Shown: positions 8,226-17,617 of the stretch, piece after piece
Position numbering within the stretch: the first letter of the stretch is position 1
Layout of the letters: each line of letters opens with the position of its first letter
Assembly: GCF_030683065.1 (NCBI RefSeq)
Contig: NZ_JAUXMX010000063.1
Coordinates: forward strand, 1-64,000
DNA from: Pseudomonas sp.
Lineage (GTDB): Bacteria; Pseudomonadota; Gammaproteobacteria; Pseudomonadales; Pseudomonadaceae
Direction of reading: 5' to 3'
DNA length: 64,000 nt
The notes under the pieces: model-generated
Seen by the model: the letters and a program-made list of their open reading frames with translations, nothing else
Database searches by the model: none
Told to the model about the DNA's origin: nothing
Program-made: the position numbers and the translations under genes

Positions 8226-9086
8226 ATGATGGACGCGACTCAGTCGGACTATTCGATTTACCGCCAACTGGTCACTCAACTGATGAATGACCAGGAGCAA
8301 CTGCCCAGCCTGCCGATGTTGACCCTGGAGATTCGCCGGGCGCTGGCCAGGCCCGAGGTCAGCATGGCCTTGCTGGTCAGTCTGATCAGCAGGGACCCGG
8401 CGCTGAGTGCCTTGTTGATGAAGTACGCCTCCAGCGCCTTACTGCGTACCCGCGTGGTGCCGAAAACCCTGCAGGACGTGTTGCGTGTGTTGGGCATGCA
8501 GCAGGTAGACCGGGTGGTGATGCTGCACAGCGTCAAGAGCCTGTTTGTGCTGCACAGTGCCGGGCACAAGTCGCTGTTCATGGACGCCTGGCAGCGCCTG
8601 ACGCTGAAGGCGAGCATTTGCGGCTTTCTGGCGCGCAAGGTGGGCCAGGTGCCAGCCGATCATGCGGTGTTGGCCAGCCTGCTCAGCGAGGTAGGCTCGC
8701 TCGCGGTGCTCTCGGCATTCAAGGGTGGTGATCTGCTGCCGACGCCGGCGCGTTACTACAGCCTGTGCCAAGCCTATAGCAAGTCGCTGGGGGTAATGCT
8801 GCTGAAAAAGTGGGCAGTGGATGACGCTTATATCGACATTGTGCGCGAGGCGGGGAATTGGGCGCTGCAGCGCCAGCGGCAGGTCGAGCTACTTGACCTG
8901 GTTAATCTCAGCCTGTTCCACGTCATTCGGCACACCAACAGCGCCGTGAGTTTGCCGGCGTTGACCAGTCTGGCTGCCTATACCAAGCTCAATAGCGAGC
9001 ACAATCAAGTGGCGGCGGATGGCAGCCTGGCGTTAGTCAGCCAGCACTGGGACGAGATCCATGCGCTGGCCGCGGTGTTGCGTTAG
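8226..9086 (+). CDS. HDOD domain protein
   Basis: 286-residue protein filled by one HDOD domain: LPSLPMLTLEIRRALARPEVSMALLVSLISRDPALSALLMKYASSALL near residues 20-70, then LRVLGMQQVDRVVML. HDOD proteins resemble HD phosphohydrolases but lack the full metal site; in Pseudomonas they serve signalling or regulatory roles, usually without enzyme activity. The start ATG ATG at 8226 follows GGGAGG. It ends 29 bp from the convergent yccS-like gene. A second HDOD gene is at 24015; the two are only distantly similar by eye. Confidence 0.8.
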   Translation: MMDATQSDYSIYRQLVTQLMNDQEQLPSLPMLTLEIRRALARPEVSMALLVSLISRDPALSALLMKYASSALLRTRVVPKTLQDVLRVLGMQQVDRVVMLHSVKSLFVLHSAGHKSLFMDAWQRLTLKASICGFLARKVGQVPADHAVLASLLSEVGSLAVLSAFKGGDLLPTPARYYSLCQAYSKSLGVMLLKKWAVDDAYIDIVREAGNWALQRQRQVELLDLVNLSLFHVIRHTNSAVSLPALTSLAAYTKLNSEHNQVAADGSLALVSQHWDEIHALAAVLR

Positions 9087-9115
9087 CGGCTAGCCTGCCT
9101 GCGCAGTAGCGCTGG

Positions 9116-11287
9116 CTAGGGTTTGCTGCGGTCTTTGAGCAGGTGCGCGACTAAGGTGCGCAGCGGGCCGAGTTGCCGACAGATCAACGCCAGTTGGGTC
9201 TGCACCAGGCGCCGTTGATCATCTAGCGTTTCTGCGCGCTGCTCCAGGTCGGCGGCCAGTTGCTCTTCGGCATCGCTTTGAATCGCCACTGCACGCCCTT
9301 CGCTCAGGCGCTTGGCGATTTCATCCAGGCTGGCGGCCAGGCGTTCGGCGCTCTCCGGCAGGGTGCTGTCGCCAAGAATGATTTCACCGCGGTGCGCGCC
9401 AAGGCCCGAAAGGTAGTTGAGCAAGGTGTGCGACAACACCAGAAAGCGGAAGCCGATATCCGCTTCCTTGCGAAAGTGTCCGGGTTCCATGAGCATATTG
9501 CCGAGCGTGGTGGACAGCGCGGCTTCGGCGTTGTGCGCATTGCGCCGAGCCAGGCGGTAGGCCAGGTCGTCGCGCTTGCCGCTGACATACTGCTGGATGA
9601 TCTGGCGCAGATAGATGCTGTTGCAACTGAGGGTGTTGGCCAGCATATGGTTGAGCCGCCGACCTTGCCAGTCCGGCAGGATCAGGAACACCGCGAGGCC
9701 GGCGATCAGGCTGCCGATCAGGGTGTCGACCAGGCGCGGCAGAATCAAGCCGTAGCCGTCGCCAACCTGGTTGAAACAGAACAGCACCAGCAGGGTGATC
9801 GCCGCGGTGGCCAGGGTATAGCGGCTGCTACGCGTGGCGAAGAAGGCTACACCGGCGGCGACGGCGAAGAAGGCCTGTACCAGCGGATTGGGGAACAGGT
9901 CGAATAGCGCCCAGCCGATCAGTAGGCCGATTACCGTGCCGGCGATCCGCTGCACCAGCTTGATGCGGGTGGCGCCGTAGTTCGGTTGGCAGACGAATAC
10001 CGTGGTCAGCAGGATCCAGTAGCCCTGAGTCGGGTGAATCCAGTGCAGCACGCCGTAACCCGCGGCCAGGGCGATGGCCAGGCGCAGGGCGTGGCGGAAC
10101 AATAGCGAAGTCGGGGTCAGTTGCTGGCGCAGGCGCGCCACGACTTCCTTGAGCGAGTGTGGCTCGCGATCCAGCAGGCTTACATCCTGTTGCTCGGCCA
10201 GGGCGTCGGGGTTGCTGGCGTGGCCGAGCAGCTGGTCGAGGGCGGCGAGGTTGCCCGCCAGCGCGCCCAACGAACGCAGCAGATGACGCCAGGCCGGATT
10301 GCTTTGCAGGTGCAAGTGCTGCAGCGAGGCATGCAAGTCGTCCAGCGCCTGGCTGCATTGTTCGTGGTACTCGAACGGCTGGCGCAACTCAATGGCTTCG
10401 GCCAAGCGCTGACAGGCCTCACCATGCAGGCGCAACAGGCGTTGGCAACGGAACAGCACATCGCTGTGAAAGAACGCTTCGGCCAGTTCGTTGTAGGGGT
10501 AATGCGAAGAGCTGGCGCGCTCGTGGATGTCCTGTGCGAGGAAGTACAGCTTGAGGTAACGACTAACCTTGCTCCCCGGCCGGTCATTGCCGACGCGGTG
10601 CAGGATGATTTCCTTGGCGGCATTCAGCGCCGCCACCACCCGCCCGTTCTGCTTGGCCAGGGCCAGCCGGCGCTCTTCCACATCGAGTTGACGCAGTGGC
10701 TCGAACAGCGCGGCCTTGAGCTTGAGGTATTGGCCCAACTCGCGGAATAAGCGGGCCAGGCTGTGCTGTACCGGCTGATTGGCGAACAGTGCATTCCAGA
10801 TCACCGACAGCACCCCGTACCAGGCCGCGCCCGCTACTAGTAGCAGCGGTTCCAGCCACAGGCCGGCGACCCCACCGCGCTGCTCCACGCCGATCATGCT
10901 GTAGATCGCCAGGATCAGGGTCGCCGAGCCTAGCGTGGCGTAACGCTCACCAAGGGCGCCAAGCATGGTCAGGGCGAAGCTGGCCAGGGCCAGGGCGCTG
11001 ACGAACAGCCAGGGGTAGGCAAACAGAAACTCGACCGTATAGGCCGCTGCGCTGAAGCAGCCGAGCGTGACCAGCAGCGCAGTCAGGCGACCTTGCCAGC
11101 TGTCGTCGGTCTCGGCCAGAGCGCTGGCGATTACCCCGAGAAACAGCGGAATCAGCGCCTGCATCCAGTCCTGCGCCCAGCACAACAACAGGCTGCCGCT
11201 GAGGGCGATAAACACCCGCAGGCTGTAGCTGAATTTATCCAGCGCCCAAAGGCGGCGCAGGGAATGGCGAAGCGAGGAGGGGGGCAT
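9116..11287 (-). CDS. yccS: YccS/FUSC-family inner membrane protein
   Basis: 723-residue membrane protein. A first block of about five or six hydrophobic segments spans residues ~20-160. A long cytosolic helical region (~160-390) contains HLQSNPAWRHLLRSLGALAGNLAAL. A second membrane block (~395-530) includes LLTTVFVCQPNYGATRIKLVQRI, the hallmark of the fusaric-acid-resistance-like (FUSC) half, and a cytosolic tail follows. Length and duplicated organisation match YccS/YhfK. These are putative aromatic or organic-acid efflux or envelope proteins; the substrate here is unknown. No MFP partner gene is next to it. It is divergent from the NfeD gene. Confidence 0.85.
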   Translation of the reverse strand: MPPSSLRHSLRRLWALDKFSYSLRVFIALSGSLLLCWAQDWMQALIPLFLGVIASALAETDDSWQGRLTALLVTLGCFSAAAYTVEFLFAYPWLFVSALALASFALTMLGALGERYATLGSATLILAIYSMIGVEQRGGVAGLWLEPLLLVAGAAWYGVLSVIWNALFANQPVQHSLARLFRELGQYLKLKAALFEPLRQLDVEERRLALAKQNGRVVAALNAAKEIILHRVGNDRPGSKVSRYLKLYFLAQDIHERASSSHYPYNELAEAFFHSDVLFRCQRLLRLHGEACQRLAEAIELRQPFEYHEQCSQALDDLHASLQHLHLQSNPAWRHLLRSLGALAGNLAALDQLLGHASNPDALAEQQDVSLLDREPHSLKEVVARLRQQLTPTSLLFRHALRLAIALAAGYGVLHWIHPTQGYWILLTTVFVCQPNYGATRIKLVQRIAGTVIGLLIGWALFDLFPNPLVQAFFAVAAGVAFFATRSSRYTLATAAITLLVLFCFNQVGDGYGLILPRLVDTLIGSLIAGLAVFLILPDWQGRRLNHMLANTLSCNSIYLRQIIQQYVSGKRDDLAYRLARRNAHNAEAALSTTLGNMLMEPGHFRKEADIGFRFLVLSHTLLNYLSGLGAHRGEIILGDSTLPESAERLAASLDEIAKRLSEGRAVAIQSDAEEQLAADLEQRAETLDDQRRLVQTQLALICRQLGPLRTLVAHLLKDRSKP

Positions 11288-11494
11288 CCGGATGACCTTG
11301 TGCGGCGCTAACAGTGAGCAGACTAACGGAGTATGCGGACGTCTGGCACTCCTTTGGCGACACCTTTTGTTGCGTGTCCGTCCGTTCAGGGTAAAAGCGT
11401 CGGCGATGTGCCAAAACCCATGGACTACGCTGTAAGCAGACAGTCGTGTTTTGCTATGTCTTTGCCACCCATAACGCCTGTCGTGGAGAGGACT

Positions 11495-12883
11495 GTGAAG
11501 GTTTTCCCGCTATATCGCTTACTCGTTGTCCTGGCCTTACTGCTATTGCCAACGGGACTATGGGCCGCGCCTGCGCTGGTGGTCGAGTTGCGCGTCGAGG
11601 GCGCGATTGGCCCGGCCAGCGCCGACTATGTGGCGCGCGGCCTGGCCCGTGCGGTGGACGATGGCGCGCAACTGGTGGTGTTGAGCATCGACACCCCCGG
11701 CGGCCTGGACACCTCGATGCGCTCGATCATCAAGGCGATTATTGCCAGCCCTATCCCGGTGGCCAGCTTCGTTGCGCCCAGCGGTGCGCGGGCCGCCAGT
11801 GCCGGCACCTATATTCTCTATGCCAGCCATATCGCGGCGATGGCGCCGGGCACCAACCTCGGCGCGGCCACGCCGGTGGCCATCGGCGGCATGCCCGGCT
11901 CACCGCCGCAGCAACCTGCAGGGGATAAGCCCGACAAGGCGGGCGAGGGTAAGGCCGAGCAGGCGCCGACCGATGCGCTGAGCAAGAAGCAGATCAACGA
12001 CGCCGCCGCCTATATCCGTGGCCTGGCACAGATGCGTGGGCGCAATGCCGAATGGGCCGAGCAGGCGGTGCGCGAGGCGGTGAGTTTGGCTGCCGAAGAG
12101 GCGCTCACACTCAAGGTGATCGACTATGTCGCCCGCGACCTGCCCGATTTGCTCAAACAACTGGATGGCAAGCGGTTCACCGCCGCTGGCGTCGAGGTGC
12201 AGCTGCACACCGCCGATACCATGGTGGTCAGCCATGCGCCGGATTGGCGCACGCGCTTGCTGGCAGTGATCACCAACCCCAGCGTGGCGCTGTTGTTGAT
12301 GATGGTCGGCGTTTACGGCCTGTTCTTCGAATTCTCCAACCCGGGTAGCGGTGTTGGCGGCGTGCTCGGCGGTATCTGTCTGATTCTGGCGATGTATGCC
12401 CTGCAGTTGCTGCCGGTCAACTACGCCGGGGTGGCCTTGATTCTGCTCGGCATCGCCTTTATCGCCGCCGAGGCCTTTATTCCCAGTTTCGGCGTGCTCG
12501 GGATTGGCAGCCTGGTCGCCTTCGTCTTCGGTGCCCTGATTCTGATTGACACCGATGTGCCCGGTTTCGGCATCCCCCTGGCGTTGATCGTGACGTTGGC
12601 CGTGACCAGTGGCGTAGTGATTTTCGCCATCCTGAGCATGGCCTTGCGCGCCAGGCAGCGCGCGTTGGTCGGCGGCGACAGCGAGCTGATCGGCAGCCTG
12701 GCACGGGTTCATACGGTACAGCCGAGCAACCCGCTGGGTGGCTGGGTGCAACTGCAAGGGGAGAACTGGCAGGTGTTCAGCCAAGTGCCGCTGCAGCCGG
12801 GCCAGCAGGTGCGGGTGCTGGCACGCAAGGGCTCGATGCTGGACGTTGCCACCACTGAAGAGACACCGTCACGAGGAGATTGA
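11495..12883 (+). CDS. NfeD-family membrane-bound serine protease (long form)
   Basis: 462-residue protein with a signal peptide (residues ~5-25, ending GLWAAPALV). It has a ClpP-class protease domain with IDTPGGLDTSMRSI and the putative nucleophile S102 in GARAASAGTY. A Pro/Gly/Lys-rich linker spans ~130-165. Four or five transmembrane segments follow (~255-390), then a C-terminal OB-fold NfeD domain (~400-462). Such proteases work with the SPFH protein encoded next to them in membrane quality control. The frame is open from 11333, but GTG at 11495 follows GAGAGGAC and begins right at the signal peptide, so it is preferred. Its stop is 2 bp before the SPFH start, so the two form an operon. 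Confidence 0.85.
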   Translation: MKVFPLYRLLVVLALLLLPTGLWAAPALVVELRVEGAIGPASADYVARGLARAVDDGAQLVVLSIDTPGGLDTSMRSIIKAIIASPIPVASFVAPSGARAASAGTYILYASHIAAMAPGTNLGAATPVAIGGMPGSPPQQPAGDKPDKAGEGKAEQAPTDALSKKQINDAAAYIRGLAQMRGRNAEWAEQAVREAVSLAAEEALTLKVIDYVARDLPDLLKQLDGKRFTAAGVEVQLHTADTMVVSHAPDWRTRLLAVITNPSVALLLMMVGVYGLFFEFSNPGSGVGGVLGGICLILAMYALQLLPVNYAGVALILLGIAFIAAEAFIPSFGVLGIGSLVAFVFGALILIDTDVPGFGIPLALIVTLAVTSGVVIFAILSMALRARQRALVGGDSELIGSLARVHTVQPSNPLGGWVQLQGENWQVFSQVPLQPGQQVRVLARKGSMLDVATTEETPSRGD

Positions 12884-12885
12884 TC

Positions 12886-13644
12886 ATGGGTTTTGAACTG
12901 AGTTTTGCCACGCTGGCGGTGCTGCTGATGGCGCTGCTGGTTTCGGCGTTTCGTATCCTGCGCGAATACGAGCGCGGCGTAGTGTTTCAGTTGGGGCGCT
13001 TCTGGAAGGTCAAGGGGCCGGGTCTGGTGATCATCATCCCGGGCATCCAGCAGATGGTCCGCGTCGACTTGCGCACCATCGTGCTCGATGTGCCGACCCA
13101 GGACGTGATCTCTCGCGACAACGTCTCGGTCAAGGTCAATGCGGTGGTCTACTTCCGTGTTCTCGACCCGCAGAAGGCGATCATTCAGGTCGAGGACTAT
13201 CACGTCGCCACCAGCCAGTTAGCCCAGACCACGCTGCGTGCGGTGCTCGGTAAACACGAACTGGATGAAATGCTCGCCGAGCGCGAGCGCCTGAATATCG
13301 ACATCCAGCAGGTGCTGGACGCGCAGACCGATGCCTGGGGCATCAAAGTGGCCAATGTCGAGATCAAACATGTCGACCTCGACGAATCGATGGTGCGTGC
13401 CATCGCCAAGCAGGCCGAGGCCGAGCGCGAACGGCGAGCCAAGGTCATTCATGCCGAAGGCGAGTTGCAGGCCTCGGAAAAACTCATGCAGGCCGCCGAA
13501 ATGCTTGGCCGCCAGCCCGGCGCCATGCAACTGCGCTACATGCAGACCCTGAGCAATATCGCCGGCGACAAAAGCTCGACCATCGTTTTTCCGCTGCCGA
13601 TCGAATTGCTTCAGGGCATGGCCGAACTCAAGAGCAAGCGTTAG
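12886..13644 (+). CDS. Slipin/stomatin-like SPFH protein
   Basis: 252-residue membrane-anchored protein. An N-terminal hydrophobic helix (~4-22) precedes the SPFH domain: FRILREYERGVVFQLGRFWKVKGPG, DVPTQDVISRDNVSVKVNAVVYF and a coiled region AEAERERRAKVIHAEGELQA. This is the usual partner of long NfeD proteases and is thought to oligomerise into membrane microdomains. ATG at 12886 has ACGAGGAG seven bases upstream; an in-frame TTG at 12880 is less likely. A second SPFH/NfeD pair with a different architecture lies at 25590-26966. Confidence 0.88.
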   Translation: MGFELSFATLAVLLMALLVSAFRILREYERGVVFQLGRFWKVKGPGLVIIIPGIQQMVRVDLRTIVLDVPTQDVISRDNVSVKVNAVVYFRVLDPQKAIIQVEDYHVATSQLAQTTLRAVLGKHELDEMLAERERLNIDIQQVLDAQTDAWGIKVANVEIKHVDLDESMVRAIAKQAEAERERRAKVIHAEGELQASEKLMQAAEMLGRQPGAMQLRYMQTLSNIAGDKSSTIVFPLPIELLQGMAELKSKR

Positions 13645-13952
13645 CCGGTCCGCGCCCCGCATTGGGGTTTGCGACCCGGACAGCGCGGCGCTGCTGGCGG
13701 TATTGGTCTCGTGCACGATGCCTTCGGCCAAACCTCCGGGCATTCGCTCCGCGTCCAACGCAGGGTCGAACTGCCGGCCTGTTTGCCTCCGCTGGTGAAC
13801 AACGCACGCCGACTGCACACGCGGCTTAACATCCGTTGCGGCGTGGCGTTCCCGGAGACGACCCGCGATAGGTTCACCGCCACTGGGTCGATGGCAGGCG
13901 ATATGGTTTGTCAGCAAACCTGACGGGCTGCGTCGAAGGGGAGAGCTCTGCT
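13645..13952. other. Intergenic region, slipin gene to folA
   Basis: About 308 bp of GC-rich sequence. Reading frames stay open by composition on both strands, but none has a ribosome binding site or recognisable product. I see no terminator with a U-tract. A GGGGAG ribosome binding site for folA lies at its right end. Confidence 0.5.
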
Positions 13953-14477
13953 ATGCTCGCCGTCATGAAAAATTCTCTGCCCCTCTGTCTGATCGCCGCC
14001 ATCGCGCAAAACCGCGTAATCGGCTGCGACAATCAACTGCCCTGGCATCTGCCGGCCGACCTCAAACATTTCAAGGCGCTGACCCTGGGTAAGCCGATCA
14101 TCATGGGTCGCAAGACTTGGGATTCGCTTGGTCGGCCGCTGCCGGGGCGGCTCAATCTGGTGGTCAGTCGCCAGCCCGGCCTGCAGCTCGACGGCGCCGA
14201 AGTCTTCACCTCGCTTGAGGCGGCCATCGTCCGCGCCGATCAGTGGGCGCGGCAGCAGGGCGCTGGCGAGCTGATGCTGATCGGCGGCGCGCAGCTCTAC
14301 GAGCAGGCGCTGCCCTTGGCCGCGCGTTTGTACCTGACCCGTGTCGAGCTCAACCCCGAGGGCGACGCCTGGTTTCCCGCGTTCAGTGAGGCCGACTGGC
14401 GGCGGCATGCCGTTGAAGCGCACCCGGCCACGGCGCAGACGCCGGCCTACTCCTTCGAGACCTGGTCGCGCGGCTGA
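13953..14477 (+). CDS. folA: Dihydrofolate reductase
   Basis: NADPH-dependent reduction of dihydrofolate to tetrahydrofolate (cytosolic; trimethoprim target family). Family signatures are LIAAIAQNRVIGCDNQLPWHLP near the N terminus (with the active-site tryptophan and following residues), IIMGRKTWDSLGRPLPGR in the middle, and LMLIGGAQLYEQAL near the NADPH site. The length is 174 residues from ATG 13953, which has GGGGAG nine bases upstream. The internal ATG at 13965 (MKNSLPL) is the more usual-looking family start but is 21 bases from that site. It is followed by an unusual inverted repeat and a YitT-family gene. Confidence 0.95.
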   Translation: MLAVMKNSLPLCLIAAIAQNRVIGCDNQLPWHLPADLKHFKALTLGKPIIMGRKTWDSLGRPLPGRLNLVVSRQPGLQLDGAEVFTSLEAAIVRADQWARQQGAGELMLIGGAQLYEQALPLAARLYLTRVELNPEGDAWFPAFSEADWRRHAVEAHPATAQTPAYSFETWSRG

Positions 14478-14493
14478 TCGCCGCTTTCTTGAT

Positions 14494-14527
14494 CTAGACC
14501 AATTCGCCTGAGTGGCTATTGGTCTAG
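14494..14527. promoter_or_regulatory. 10-bp inverted repeat upstream of the YitT gene
   Basis: CTAGACCAAT (14494-14503) and ATTGGTCTAG (14518-14527) form a perfect pair with a 14-base spacer, 39 bp before the YitT start and 17 bp after the folA stop. It is rich in the half-site AGACCAA and lacks a U-tract, so it looks more like a regulator-binding site than a terminator. The regulator is unknown. Confidence 0.45.
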
Positions 14528-14565
14528 CTTTGCTGATTCGCTCATTGCCCCTGCAGGTTGGCAGC

Positions 14566-15210
14566 ATGGCTGAAGTCAAATCCGATAGTCAGCAGATCGA
14601 CACGCTCGCGGCGATCTTGCGCCATCCGCTGTGGGAAGATGCCTTGGCCCTGTTGATGGGCACCACCATGGTCGCGCTGGGCATCACTCTCTATGCCCAT
14701 GCGGGGCTGTTGACTGGCGGCACTGTGGGCGTGGCTTTTCTGCTCAAGTACCTGCTCGGCTGGTCGTTCGGCTGGTCATTCTTCCTGATTAATCTGCCCT
14801 TTTATGCGTTGGCCATCTGGCAGATGGGCTGGCAGTTCACCCTGCGTACCTTCTGCGCGGTCGGTCTGGTGTCGCTGTTGGCCGAGCTGACCCCACAGTG
14901 GATTGGTTTCGCCCAGCTGAATGTGCTCTATGCGGCCCTGTTCGGCGGCTTTGCCATGGGCTTGGGCCTGCTCATGCTGTTCCGCCATCGCGCCAGCTTG
15001 GGCGGGGTGAATATCCTTGCGCTGTTCCTGCAAGAACGCTTCGGCCTGCGCGCTGGCAAGGTGCAGATGGGTATCGACGTGGTAATCGTGCTGGCGGCGG
15101 TGTTCATCGTGCCGCTGGACAAGGTTGTATTGTCGATCCTTGGTGCAGTGGCGTTGAACATGGTGCTGGCGATCAACCACCGCGCCGGGCGTTATATGGG
15201 CGTGAGCTGA
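14566..15210 (+). CDS. YitT family membrane protein
   Basis: 214-residue protein with five or six predicted membrane helices, beginning at LALLMGTTMVALGITLYAHAG. GLLTGGTVGVAFLLKYL matches the YitT (DUF161) pattern. RASLGGVNILALFLQERFGLRAGKVQMGIDVVIVLAA is the repeated glycine-rich motif of the family. The function is not established. The frame opens at a GTG (14512), but that would place the inverted repeat at 14494-14527 across the coding start, so ATG at 14566 (MAEVKSDS) is chosen. It is followed by a bidirectional terminator shared with ilvD. Confidence 0.8.
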   Translation: MAEVKSDSQQIDTLAAILRHPLWEDALALLMGTTMVALGITLYAHAGLLTGGTVGVAFLLKYLLGWSFGWSFFLINLPFYALAIWQMGWQFTLRTFCAVGLVSLLAELTPQWIGFAQLNVLYAALFGGFAMGLGLLMLFRHRASLGGVNILALFLQERFGLRAGKVQMGIDVVIVLAAVFIVPLDKVVLSILGAVALNMVLAINHRAGRYMGVS

Positions 15211-15284
15211 CAGTCGTGTTCGACCTGTTGTGCATGGATTGCCCGGTGCGCGCGGCGCCCTCTGGTTTGACCGGTAAAACGCAA

Positions 15285-15307
15285 AAACCCGGCACCAGGC
15301 CGGGTTT
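15285..15307. terminator. Bidirectional terminator between the YitT gene and ilvD
   Basis: AAACCCGGC (15285-15293) pairs with GCCGGGTTT (15299-15307) around a 5-base loop. A-runs on the left and T-runs on the right let it serve both converging genes. Confidence 0.85.
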
Positions 15308-15325
15308 CTGGGTGTGCGTGGGGGA

Positions 15326-17173
15326 TCAGGGCACCAGCTTGTCCAGCAGTGCCTTGTCGCGCACTGCGCCCTTGTCGGCGCTAGTGGCGAGCAGGGCATA
15401 GGCCTTGAGCGCGGTGGTCACTTTGCGCGGACGCTTCTCCACGGGTTTCCAGCCTTTGGCATCTTGCTCGACGCGACGGCTGGCCATTTCCTCATCGCTG
15501 ACCAGCAGGTTGATCGAGCGCTCGTGGATGTTGATCAGCACTTTGTCACCTTCACGCACCAGGCCGATGGCGCCGCCGGCAGCGGCTTCTGGCGAGGCGT
15601 GGCCGATCGACAGGCCCGAGGTGCCGCCGGAGAAACGACCGTCGGTGAGCAGGGCGCAGGCTTTGCCCAGGCCTTTGGATTTCAGGTAGGAAGTCGGGTA
15701 GAGCATTTCCTGCATGCCCGGGCCGCCTTTCGGGCCTTCGTAGCGAATGATGACGATATCGCCTGCCTGTACTTCGTCGGCGAGGATGCCGCGTACCGCG
15801 CTGTCCTGGCTCTCGAAGATCTTCGCGTTGCCTTCGAAGATATGGATGGACTCGTCCACCCCAGCGGTTTTTACCACGCAGCCGTCGACGGCGATGTTGC
15901 CGTACAGTACGGCGAGGCCGCCTTCTTGCGAGTAGGCATGCTCGACACTGCGGATGCAGCCGTTTTCCCGGTCGTCATCCACGGTATCCCAGCGCGTGCT
16001 CTGACTGAACGCGGTCTGGGTCGGAATGCCGGCAGGGCCAGCACGGAAAAAGGTATGTACGGCTTCATCGTCGGTCTGGGTGATATCCCACTTGGCGATG
16101 GCATCTGTCATGGTCTTGCTGTGTACGGTCGGCAGGTCGGTGTGCAGCAAGCCGCCGCGGGCGAGGGAGCCGAGGATGCTGAAGATGCCGCCAGCGCGGT
16201 GCACGTCTTCCATGTGGTACTTCTGGATGTTCGGTGCAACCTTGCACAGCTGCGGCACCTTGCGCGACAGACGGTCGATATCGCGCAGGTCGAAGTCGAT
16301 CTCGGCTTCCTGGGCGGCAGCCAGCAGGTGCAGGATGGTGTTGGTCGAACCGCCCATGGCGATGTCCAGGGTCATGGCGTTTTCGAATGCCTTGAAGTTG
16401 GCCACGTTGCGCGGCAGCACCGAGTCGTCGTTGTCCTGGTAATAGCGTTTGCACAGCTCGACCGCTGTGCGCCCGGCCTGCAGGAACAGCTGTTCGCGAT
16501 CGCTGTGGGTGGCCAGGGTCGAGCCGTTGCCTGGCAAGGCCAGGCCTAAAGCTTCCATCAGGCAATTCATCGAGTTGGCGGTGAACATACCGGAGCAGCT
16601 GCCGCAGGTCGGACAGGCGCTGCGCTCGTATTCGGCAACCGTCTCGTCGCTGGCGGTATCGTCGGCGGCAATCACCATCGCGTCGACCAGGTCCAGGCCG
16701 TGGCTGGCCAGTTTGGTTTTGCCGGCTTCCATCGGCCCGCCAGAGACGAAGATTACCGGGATGTTCAGGCGCAGGGCGGCCATCAGCATGCCAGGGGTGA
16801 TTTTGTCGCAGTTGCTGATGCAGACGATGGCGTCGGCACAGTGGGCGTTGACCATGTACTCGACGGAGTCGGCGATGATCTCGCGGCTCGGCAGCGAATA
16901 GAGCATGCCGTCGTGGCCCATGGCGATGCCGTCGTCCACGGCGATGGTGTTGAATTCTTTGGCCACGCCGCCGGCGCGTTCGATCTCGCGGGCAACCAGT
17001 TGGCCCATGTCCTTCAGGTGCACGTGGCCGGGCACGAACTGGGTGAAGGAGTTGGCGATGGCGATGATCGGCTTCTTGAAGTCCTCGTCTTTCATCCCGG
17101 TGGCGCGCCACAGGGCGCGGGCGCCGGCCATGTTGCGGCCGTGGGTGGAGGTTTTCGAGCGGTAATCAGGCAT
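15326..17173 (-). CDS. ilvD: Dihydroxy-acid dehydratase
   Basis: Iron-sulfur dehydratase that converts 2,3-dihydroxy acids to 2-keto acids in valine and isoleucine synthesis (cytosolic). 615 residues, as in E. coli IlvD. Cluster and metal residues are visible as C122 in NCDKITPGM and C187/C190/C193 in CPTCGSCSGMF. DDGIAMGHDGMLYSLPSRE and GRFSGGTSGLSIGHASPEA are further family hallmarks. ATG at 17173 is preceded on the minus strand by AGGA at nine bases. It ends at the shared terminator. It is not linked to other ilv genes here, which is normal in Pseudomonas. Confidence 0.97.
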   Translation of the reverse strand: MPDYRSKTSTHGRNMAGARALWRATGMKDEDFKKPIIAIANSFTQFVPGHVHLKDMGQLVAREIERAGGVAKEFNTIAVDDGIAMGHDGMLYSLPSREIIADSVEYMVNAHCADAIVCISNCDKITPGMLMAALRLNIPVIFVSGGPMEAGKTKLASHGLDLVDAMVIAADDTASDETVAEYERSACPTCGSCSGMFTANSMNCLMEALGLALPGNGSTLATHSDREQLFLQAGRTAVELCKRYYQDNDDSVLPRNVANFKAFENAMTLDIAMGGSTNTILHLLAAAQEAEIDFDLRDIDRLSRKVPQLCKVAPNIQKYHMEDVHRAGGIFSILGSLARGGLLHTDLPTVHSKTMTDAIAKWDITQTDDEAVHTFFRAGPAGIPTQTAFSQSTRWDTVDDDRENGCIRSVEHAYSQEGGLAVLYGNIAVDGCVVKTAGVDESIHIFEGNAKIFESQDSAVRGILADEVQAGDIVIIRYEGPKGGPGMQEMLYPTSYLKSKGLGKACALLTDGRFSGGTSGLSIGHASPEAAAGGAIGLVREGDKVLINIHERSINLLVSDEEMASRRVEQDAKGWKPVEKRPRKVTTALKAYALLATSADKGAVRDKALLDKLVP

Positions 17174-17490
17174 GGCAATAAATCCTGCAAAGGCTGTTCA
17201 GGTTACGCCTGCAATGACTATCGCGTGGGCGACGGCACTGCGTGCGCAACGGGCTGTATAGGACGTTGTGGTGCGTATGTTGAGCCTGGTTCAGGCTCAA
17301 GGCAAACGGAAGTGACCATTTGCGGGGCCGGGCTTGGCGCGGGGTCTGCGCGGGCTCGGCCGGTGATGCGTCTGCCTGGGTGCGGCAGGATAAGGTTGAT
17401 TCTAAGCCCAGGCGGTGTGGCGGCGAAAGCGCAGAGCGTTTAGTTAAGTAAGGCCATGTATCGGTTATGCGGGGCATGCAGCGATGCCCT

Positions 17491-17516
17491 GTAGGAGCCA
17501 GCAAGCTGGCTCCTAC
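17491..17516. repeat. REP-like palindrome, family A
   Basis: GTAGGAGCCAGC at 17491-17502 and GCTGGCTCCTAC at 17505-17516 form a perfect 12-bp inverted repeat with a 2-base loop. The same arm sequence recurs at 37742 and 43925, so it belongs to a dispersed family. Confidence 0.85.
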
Positions 17517-17581
17517 GAAGAGCTTCGACTCCCTACAACAGCTAACTTAGGCATAGCCATAGCCATAGTTAACGCATGAGC

Positions 17582-17617
17582 GGCTGTGAAAAACTCGCCT
17601 ACTGCGGCCGCGCCCAA
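17582..17617. repeat. Dispersed repeat, family B
   Basis: The copy starts GGCTGTGAAAAACTCGCC and continues TACTGCGGCCGCGCCC. Related copies occur at 24884, 38151, 42819, 56241 and 56941, always in intergenic DNA near a gene end. Confidence 0.6.

Noticed and set aside
13645..13952. Possible degraded gene between the slipin gene and folA
   Set aside because: Frames stay open on both strands, but none gives a recognisable protein fragment and no repeats or stop-interrupted homology are visible.
15314..16549. Long open frame (411 codons) antisense to ilvD
   Set aside because: Fully inside ilvD on the opposite strand; no recognisable domain; explained by G+C bias at third positions.
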